Part shown: positions 6,193 through 10,165 of the stretch, one piece after another | Layout: each line of letters begins with the position of its first letter | How positions within the stretch are numbered: position 1 is the first letter of the stretch | Source: Candidatus Heimdallarchaeota archaeon | GTDB taxonomy: Archaea; Asgardarchaeota; Heimdallarchaeia; JABLTI01 | Reading direction: 5' to 3' | Assembly (NCBI GenBank): GCA_030602675.1 | Contig: JAUVZH010000057.1 | Coordinates: forward strand, 1 to 10,165 | Length of the DNA: 10,165 nucleotides | Notes under the pieces: model-generated | Databases searched by the model: none | What the model was told of the DNA's origin: nothing | Seen by the model: the letters and a program-made list of their open reading frames with translations, nothing else | Position numbers and translations under genes: made by a program

Positions 6193-6642
6193 ATGAAAAT
6201 GTCAGAAAAAAAATTCATAATTTGTGCCAGTTGTGGTGCACTATTGGAAAAGGAAGTGCAATTCTGTGGATATTGTGGTTCAGAAGTTAAAGAAATTAAG
6301 GAACAATCTCCTCAACAAAGTTATCAACCTCCACAACAACCTTACACTCAACAACAATCTCAGTATGGAACGCAAAGCAGTAGTTACGCGCAATATGATA
6401 CATGGGATAGGAGTCGTAATATTGAGAATAATGTTAGGCTAGCATGGATGTTTGCATGGTTTACATTTCTTGGTGGATTTATATTTTTAGGATTAACGCT
6501 TTATTATGCAAATAGAGCAAAACGAGCTGGTAGTACAAACCCAAGAATAAGACAGTCGATAATTGTTGCAACTATTGGTGCAGTGTTATCTTTTGCTCTT
6601 AACGTAGCTATCACATACTTTTGGTTATACGGATTTCCATAA
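6193..6642 (+). CDS. Zinc-ribbon protein with Q/P-rich linker and two membrane segments
   Basis: A 149-residue membrane protein of no family I can name. It starts with a zinc ribbon, CASCG (Cys11, Cys14) and CGYCG (Cys25, Cys28), followed by a low-complexity linker rich in Gln, Pro, Tyr and Ser (about 37-70). Two hydrophobic segments follow, about 83-105 and 121-146, separated by a basic loop (NRAKRAGSTNPRIR). Zinc-ribbon plus TM proteins of this design are common in archaea and in many bacteria; their role is usually unknown. The positive-inside rule puts the basic loop, and with two segments the opposite side for both ends, or the zinc ribbon inside if the first segment is re-entrant; orientation is not settled. 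ATG at 6193 and ATG at 6199 are both in frame, with no clear Shine-Dalgarno site. It sits 32 bp before the lipoate ligase, so co-transcription is likely, but a link to lipoylation is not shown. Confidence 0.7.
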   Translation: MKMSEKKFIICASCGALLEKEVQFCGYCGSEVKEIKEQSPQQSYQPPQQPYTQQQSQYGTQSSSYAQYDTWDRSRNIENNVRLAWMFAWFTFLGGFIFLGLTLYYANRAKRAGSTNPRIRQSIIVATIGAVLSFALNVAITYFWLYGFP

Positions 6643-6674
6643 AGACGAATTATTTGATCAGGAAATGATAATAA

Positions 6675-7457
6675 ATGGTCAAGGACCAATGGCGATTAAT
6701 TTGGGTTGAAGATGCTAACAACTGCTATTACAATATGGGTTTAGATAAAGCAGTTCTAGAAGCTATTGCATCAGGTAAAGTAAACAATACAGTGAGATTG
6801 TATCGGTGGAAACCATCGGCTGTTTCAATTGGATATTTTCAATCAATGAGCAATGTGGTCAATATTGAAAACTGCAAGAAAATGAATATTGATTACATTC
6901 GAAGAACTACTGGTGGTGGAGCTGTTTATCATGATTTTGAAGGTGAATTAACCTATTCAGTTAATTGTCTTGATTCTAATCCAACACTTCCACAAGACAT
7001 CTCAAAAATCTATGAAAAAATCTGTAGTGGGATAGTAGAAGGATTAAAAATGCTTGATATAGAAGCAGAATTCAAACCAATTAATGATATAAACCTGAAG
7101 AGTAATGGTAAAAAAATTTCTGGAAGCGCACTCACACGAAAAAATGGTGTTGTATTACAACATGGAACGATTTTAAGGAAGGTAGATGTAGAAAGGATGT
7201 TTTCTCTTTTGATTGTTCCTGATGAAAAGTTTAGAGCTAAACTAATAGCTTCTGCAAAAGAAAGAGTGTCAAGCTTAGAATTAGAATTAGGACACGCACC
7301 ATCTTTTAAGAAAATTAGAGAAGCTCTAATATCAGGACTTGAATCAATTCTAAATGTTGAATTAGTATTTGACACAATAACTGAAGAAGAGCATACAAAT
7401 GCAATAAAAATTGCAGATGAACTATTTAAGGATGAGAAATGGTTATTTAAGAGATAA
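6675..7457 (+). CDS. lplA: Lipoate-protein ligase A, catalytic domain
   Basis: A 260-residue member of the biotin/lipoate ligase fold (BPL_LplA_LipB). It carries RRTTGGGAVYHD (76-87, lipoyl-AMP binding), NDI (137-139), the lysine motif GKKISGSA (145-152, Lys147 the likely catalytic residue) and LQHGTIL (161-167). LplA uses ATP to attach lipoate, or octanoate, to a lysine of 2-oxoacid dehydrogenase E2 or glycine cleavage H proteins. The NDI sequence and the lack of a cysteine just before the lysine motif argue for a ligase rather than a LipM-type octanoyltransferase, which needs a catalytic Cys there. Bacterial LplA is ~330 residues because of a C-terminal lid domain; this one ends like the archaeal two-part enzymes, in which LplB supplies the lid. 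No LplB is visible here. An in-frame TAA just before the ATG fixes the start. Two genes downstream of the LipS-like protein. Confidence 0.88.
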   Translation: MVKDQWRLIWVEDANNCYYNMGLDKAVLEAIASGKVNNTVRLYRWKPSAVSIGYFQSMSNVVNIENCKKMNIDYIRRTTGGGAVYHDFEGELTYSVNCLDSNPTLPQDISKIYEKICSGIVEGLKMLDIEAEFKPINDINLKSNGKKISGSALTRKNGVVLQHGTILRKVDVERMFSLLIVPDEKFRAKLIASAKERVSSLELELGHAPSFKKIREALISGLESILNVELVFDTITEEEHTNAIKIADELFKDEKWLFKR

Positions 7458-7577
7458 GAATAATTCATGAATTAAAGAAAAGATAATTATACATCAATAA
7501 ACCAATGCCTTTTTGACTTAAAAACAAGAAATAATATTGGAAGAATAAAATCAAATGACAAAATTAACAGTGCAATT

Positions 7578-7581
7578 GGAG
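7578..7581 (+). promoter_or_regulatory. Shine-Dalgarno site for a TTG start
   Basis: GGAG lies 10 bases before the TTG at 7592-7594. The frame is closed by an in-frame TAA at 7565-7567 and holds no ATG or GTG before residue 31, so TTG is the best start. The remaining 7458-7591 gap contains a 14-bp palindrome (TAATTCATGAATTA, 7461-7474) and a T5 run at 7510-7514, but no gene. Confidence 0.5.
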
Positions 7582-7591
7582 CGATGAGCTG

Positions 7592-8284
7592 TTGAGCGGT
7601 GGAAAACGAATAAGAGGGCTAAGATTCTATTTGGATTATGAGTATGGATCTGAAACGAAAGATCAAATTGAAGATCTTTTAACTATGCATTCTTCTGCAG
7701 ATGAAATTTTAACTAAAGCAATTTCTGTATTACATGAACAGAATTTTGGTTCTATATCTAAGAGAAGCCCACCTCCATCTTATTCTCAAACATTCACTGC
7801 TACTGATGATACAACTAGTAAAAGATTGGATGAGCTATGGGAATTCATCCAAACCATTAAAGAACAAACTAAACCTCCTGTACCAGTTGAAGCAACACAA
7901 AATGCCCAAATAAACCATCTACTATCAGATGATCAAAACGAAAAAATACTCGAGAAGATTGATGAATTAGGAATGAGATTTAGCAAAATCCTGCCACAAG
8001 AAGAACAATTAGCTGGACAAAAAACTACTGAAATGAGCAAAGAGGAAGTATTACAATTAATTAAACGGATTGATCAATTAGAATCAAAATTAACTCGAGC
8101 AATCTCGCAATCTAGAGTAGCAACAGGACCTGTTAGTACAAGAAGAGGTGCTAGAGATTTAGGTGAACCACATAAAATTATAGAAGCTAAACCAATTGAT
8201 GGCCCAATGCCAGAAGCACAAGATAGACCTTTGCTAGATGATGTTTTAGATACTGTTATTGTTTCTGTTGAAAAGGAAAAATGA
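7592..8284 (+). CDS. Hypothetical protein with predicted helical segments
   Basis: A 230-residue protein I do not recognise. Residues 6-49 could form strand-helix-helix (RIRGLRFYLD, then TKDQIEDLL, then SADEILTKAISVLHEQ), a pattern that resembles ribbon-helix-helix or ParR-like N-termini; this is only a pattern guess. A Ser/Pro-rich stretch follows (about 53-75). Residues ~76-92, 105-135 and 150-173 have heptad-like Leu/Ile spacing and many charged residues, so short coiled coils are likely. The C-terminal part (175-230) looks disordered until the acidic, hydrophobic end LLDDVLDTVIVSVEKEK. There is no signal peptide, membrane segment or cysteine, so it is probably a soluble cytoplasmic protein that oligomerises. 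Start TTG with GGAG 10 bases upstream. It is separated from lplA by 134 bp and converges on the HEAT gene with a 15-bp gap. Coding status is well supported by the long clean frame. Confidence 0.68.
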   Translation: MSGGKRIRGLRFYLDYEYGSETKDQIEDLLTMHSSADEILTKAISVLHEQNFGSISKRSPPPSYSQTFTATDDTTSKRLDELWEFIQTIKEQTKPPVPVEATQNAQINHLLSDDQNEKILEKIDELGMRFSKILPQEEQLAGQKTTEMSKEEVLQLIKRIDQLESKLTRAISQSRVATGPVSTRRGARDLGEPHKIIEAKPIDGPMPEAQDRPLLDDVLDTVIVSVEKEK

Positions 8285-8299
8285 ACACAGATCTTTGAA

Positions 8300-9157
8300 T
8301 CAAGAAATGGATTTTATATCATCGAAATAGGATGAGAAGTTTTCATCTTCTAACATTTCTTCAAGATATTTTTTAGCGATTTTCCTATCAAGATCATACA
8401 AAATTCTGCAAACCTCAATGCAATCTTCAATATAATTCTCCTTTCTCAATTTTTTGTATCCATCTTTTAAAGCCTTAATTGAATCTCGCTTCCGTAAAAT
8501 TCTTGATAATGCCCAAGCAGATTCCTTAGCTTCTCCTTCTTTCAATAAATGCTTCTTTAATGAATCAACCGTAGTAGGCACTTGCAATTTGCCTAAAGCA
8601 TATGCAGCATTTTTTCTTACTGCTAATCGTGAATCATCCAATGCCTTTAACAAGGTATTTGTAGCACGCTTATCTTTAATCTCACCTAAAGCATAAGCAG
8701 CCATTTCTTTAACATTGTAATTGTTATCATTTTCTAAAGCAGATATTAAATGTCTAACACCTTTACGACTTCTTAATCTTCCTAGAGCAAAAGCAGCATT
8801 TTGCCTTACTAAATAGTGATCATCTTGTAGAGCTGTGATTAAATCAGTAGTATCAAATTTAACATTGGTAAAGTAAGCCAAAGCATAAGCTGATTCTGCT
8901 CTAACCTCAGCACTGTTGTCATTAAGTAAAGTAAACATAAGTGGTTTTAGAGAGCGCTTGTTTTCAATTTCCTTTAGTGCTCTAGCTGTAGCTCTCCTCA
9001 AATTTTCATCTGAATGAGAAAGGACCTTAATTAGAGGGGTAACTGCACGATCATTTCCCCATTCTCCAAGCACAATAGCAGCTCTAATACGGATATCTGC
9101 ATCTTCTGATGATAAATCTCTAATGTATTCTGTTAGTGTTTTTTCATGTTCCGACAT
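8300..9157 (-). CDS. HEAT-repeat protein (PBS lyase HEAT-like repeats)
   Basis: A 285-residue all-helical solenoid. At least six repeats of about 31 residues can be read, at roughly 20-46, 50-78, 81-110, 113-141, 147-173 and 175-204, with a degenerate one at 207-230. The core is a D-x-x-VR-x-x-AA-x-ALG-x-(I/L) helix followed by a second helix ending in LI-x-AL, as in EKDNAAYALGK-type PBS-lyase HEAT-like repeats; examples are VRQNAAFALGRL and VRKNAAYALGKL. Residues 231-285 are helical and acidic without clear repeats. The family name comes from phycobilisome lyases, but in archaea these proteins serve mostly as protein-binding scaffolds, so no lyase activity should be assumed. The ATG at 9155-9157 follows AAAGGT with very short spacing; a GATATAAT element 33-40 bases upstream could be its TATA box, giving a short leader. 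Partner unknown. Confidence 0.85.
   Translation of the reverse strand: MSEHEKTLTEYIRDLSSEDADIRIRAAIVLGEWGNDRAVTPLIKVLSHSDENLRRATARALKEIENKRSLKPLMFTLLNDNSAEVRAESAYALAYFTNVKFDTTDLITALQDDHYLVRQNAAFALGRLRSRKGVRHLISALENDNNYNVKEMAAYALGEIKDKRATNTLLKALDDSRLAVRKNAAYALGKLQVPTTVDSLKKHLLKEGEAKESAWALSRILRKRDSIKALKDGYKKLRKENYIEDCIEVCRILYDLDRKIAKKYLEEMLEDENFSSYFDDIKSIS
8595..8885 (-). repeat. Degenerate 93-96 bp direct repeats coding for HEAT units
   Basis: The sequence AAAGCATAWGCAG (plus-strand reading, the GCATATGC/GCATAAGC core) recurs at 8595, 8688, 8784 (as AGAGCAAAAGCAG) and 8880. The intervals are 93, 96 and 96 bases, that is 31 or 32 codons. It encodes the A-A-Y-A-L-G core of successive HEAT repeats, so this is an in-gene protein repeat and not a mobile or regulatory element. 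Confidence 0.75.
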
Positions 9158-9189
9158 TACCTTTTCCCAACAATTGAAGCAATTTACAA

Positions 9190-9197
9190 TTATATCA
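9190..9197 (-). promoter_or_regulatory. Candidate TATA box for the HEAT gene
   Basis: The minus-strand reading is GATATAAT, 33-40 bases before the ATG at 9157. With the usual 25-base archaeal spacing, transcription would begin about 10 bases before the start codon. The 183-bp gap 9158-9340 is shared with the divergent HAD gene and holds no other gene I can support. Confidence 0.28.
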
Positions 9198-9340
9198 GTT
9201 GTAGATTAATTTTGTTAAATGAACATTTCTAGATAAAGAAGGATGTTTATTTAAATGATGGTAATAAGAATCAAAATTATGGATATCTATAACTTTTAAA
9301 AGAAGTAAAGCTAAAAAGGAGTCACGTTTGAGGATTTTAA

Positions 9341-10060
9341 ATGATATCAAAACCCATTCAAGGACTCCTATTTGATTTCGATGGTGTTATTTCTTCAGTC
9401 ATGGCTAGAGTTGGTTGGCCCTTTTTTCAAGCACTTAAGAATGTAAAGCCAGATATGAAACGTGAATATATTATGGAACGTTATTATATTGCTACTCAAC
9501 AGCTACTTGCTTCTGATAAAGTCAAACCTTTATATGTCCCAATTTTAGTGCTTAAAATGCTTAATATTGATCAGTTTAGCTATTTTCAAAGGTTAAGATT
9601 TCTCATTCAGAGTTTGGTTATGTATTCTAAAAGCAAATTAAATGTTGTACCACAGGAAGGTGCTCAAGAAACGCTCAAAGCTTTAGGAGAAGAATATAAA
9701 ATGGGATTGGTTACTACCGCAGAACGAAAGGTTATTGACATAGCAAGAGAAAAAATCCCAGCTTTAAATGATTTTGATGTTATTATAACTCGCGAAGATT
9801 GTACACAGACAAAACCAGATCCAGAAGGATTAATCAAAGGAATTAAGGGTTTAGGTTTGCATAGGGATAAGATTCTGTATATAGGAGATTTACCATCCGA
9901 TATAATAGCTAGTCAAAGAGCAAAAATCAAAGTTGTAAGCGTAATGGGTGAGTTCAAAGAAACAGCAAGAAGAGGTTTAGAAGAACTTAATCCAAATTAC
10001 ATCATACCAATGTTAAAGGATTTGCCTGATTTACTTAAAATAATAAATAGCAAAAAATAA
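9341..10060 (+). CDS. HAD-superfamily hydrolase, second
   Basis: A 239-residue HAD-fold hydrolase with motif I FDFDGV (Asp12, Asp14), motif II VTT (Thr125 or Thr126), motif III Lys158 in TKPDPEG, and motif IV GDLPSD (Asp183, Asp187). The DFDGV and KPDP forms place it in the phosphoglycolate-phosphatase/beta-phosphoglucomutase-like group. A helical cap lies between about residues 20 and 105 and is larger and more hydrophobic than in the HAD protein at 4425-5069 (a stretch PLYVPILVLKML at 63-74). The two HAD proteins differ in cap and motif details, so they are not a recent duplication. A GAGG site lies 7 bases before the ATG, and an in-frame TAA directly precedes the ATG, so the start is firm. 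Likely a cytoplasmic phosphatase for a small metabolite; substrate unknown. Transcribed away from the HEAT gene; stands alone. Confidence 0.87.
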   Translation: MISKPIQGLLFDFDGVISSVMARVGWPFFQALKNVKPDMKREYIMERYYIATQQLLASDKVKPLYVPILVLKMLNIDQFSYFQRLRFLIQSLVMYSKSKLNVVPQEGAQETLKALGEEYKMGLVTTAERKVIDIAREKIPALNDFDVIITREDCTQTKPDPEGLIKGIKGLGLHRDKILYIGDLPSDIIASQRAKIKVVSVMGEFKETARRGLEELNPNYIIPMLKDLPDLLKIINSKK

Positions 10061-10081
10061 CATTAAAAACTAATTTTGAAT

Positions 10082-10110
10082 AAAAGAAAAAAGAAAAAGA
10101 TGAAAAATGA
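10082..10110 (-). terminator. T-rich terminator for the minus-strand gene at the right edge
   Basis: Directly past the stop at 10113-10115, the minus strand reads as four T runs of 4 to 6 bases broken by single or few C/A bases (A runs on plus). This matches the U-tract terminators of archaea. It sits in the 52-bp convergent gap with the HAD gene. Confidence 0.5.
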
Positions 10111-10112
10111 GT

Positions 10113-10165
10113 TTATGCTTTTAGCAGCTCATCTATATCTTTTTGATTTAAAACTTCGACTTTTC
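10113..10165 (-). CDS. C-terminal end of an unidentified protein (partial, runs off the window)
   Basis: One minus-strand frame stays open from the right edge to a TAA at 10113-10115 and gives 16 residues, KVEVLNQKDIDELLKA. This charged, helical ending looks like a real protein terminus, and a T-rich terminator-like tract follows directly. The other two minus-strand frames stop within a few codons. The piece is too short to name a family. Confidence 0.42.
   Translation of the reverse strand, partial: KVEVLNQKDIDELLKA

Noticed and set aside
7010..7468. 152-codon open frame on the minus strand inside the ligase gene
   Set aside because: It is antisense to a ligase with all catalytic motifs, its protein is Ser/Ile/Phe-rich with no recognisable domain, and no promoter or ribosome site fits it.
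7461..7474. 14-bp perfect palindrome TAATTCATGAATTA just after the ligase stop
   Set aside because: In AT-rich DNA about one such palindrome is expected by chance in a window of this size; it has no loop for a stable RNA hairpin and no T tract follows directly.
8595..8885. Regular direct repeats suggestive of a CRISPR-like or satellite array
   Set aside because: The spacing is a multiple of three, the repeats are degenerate and in frame, and they encode HEAT repeat cores.
4425..10060. The two HAD hydrolases as a recent duplication
   Set aside because: Their cap regions and motifs (LDFDGT/GKDHF versus FDFDGV/KPDP) differ throughout, so they are separate subfamily members.

Overview
The window is AT-rich (about one third G+C by eye) with ordinary gene density, Shine-Dalgarno-preceded ATG, GTG and TTG starts, AGA/AGG-dominated arginine codons, and T-tract rather than stem-loop ends downstream of genes. 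The gene content (a BioB-like radical SAM protein of the LipS type, a short LplA-type lipoate ligase, a zinc-ribbon membrane protein, a PBS-lyase-type HEAT protein) points to an archaeon. An uncultured mesophilic lineage such as the Asgard group would fit, but no marker here proves this. There is no rRNA, tRNA, CRISPR array, transposase or phage gene, and no gene-free stretch above 300 bases.

Left part, minus strand (66-4190): a four-gene run transcribed right to left. It encodes a short-chain dehydrogenase/reductase with an unusual lysine-rich insertion, a SAM-dependent class I methyltransferase with a hydrophobic N-terminus, a radical SAM/SPASM protein, and an alpha/beta hydrolase. The last three are tightly coupled (15-16 bp gap, then an 8-bp start/stop overlap). 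The SDR lies 73 bp upstream behind a T8 tract. I read this as a candidate biosynthetic or modification cluster of unknown product, perhaps acting at the membrane. It is the best candidate here for an undescribed system.

Middle, plus strand (4425-7457): a HAD phosphatase 17 bp upstream of a radical SAM protein that resembles the archaeal LipS1/LipS2 lipoyl synthases, then a small zinc-ribbon/two-TM protein, then a lipoate-protein ligase catalytic domain. Together the LipS-like protein and the ligase suggest protein lipoylation by the LipA-independent route. The second LipS subunit and the small LplB-type ligase domain are not in the window.

Right part (7592-10165): an unrecognised 230-residue protein with a possible ribbon-helix-helix-like N-terminus and predicted helical segments, a convergent HEAT-repeat protein, a second HAD hydrolase diverging from it, and the last 16 codons of a minus-strand gene that enters from the right edge, followed by a strong T-rich terminator. 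These appear to be independent housekeeping-type or regulatory genes; nothing in the sequence ties them to the two metabolic modules.
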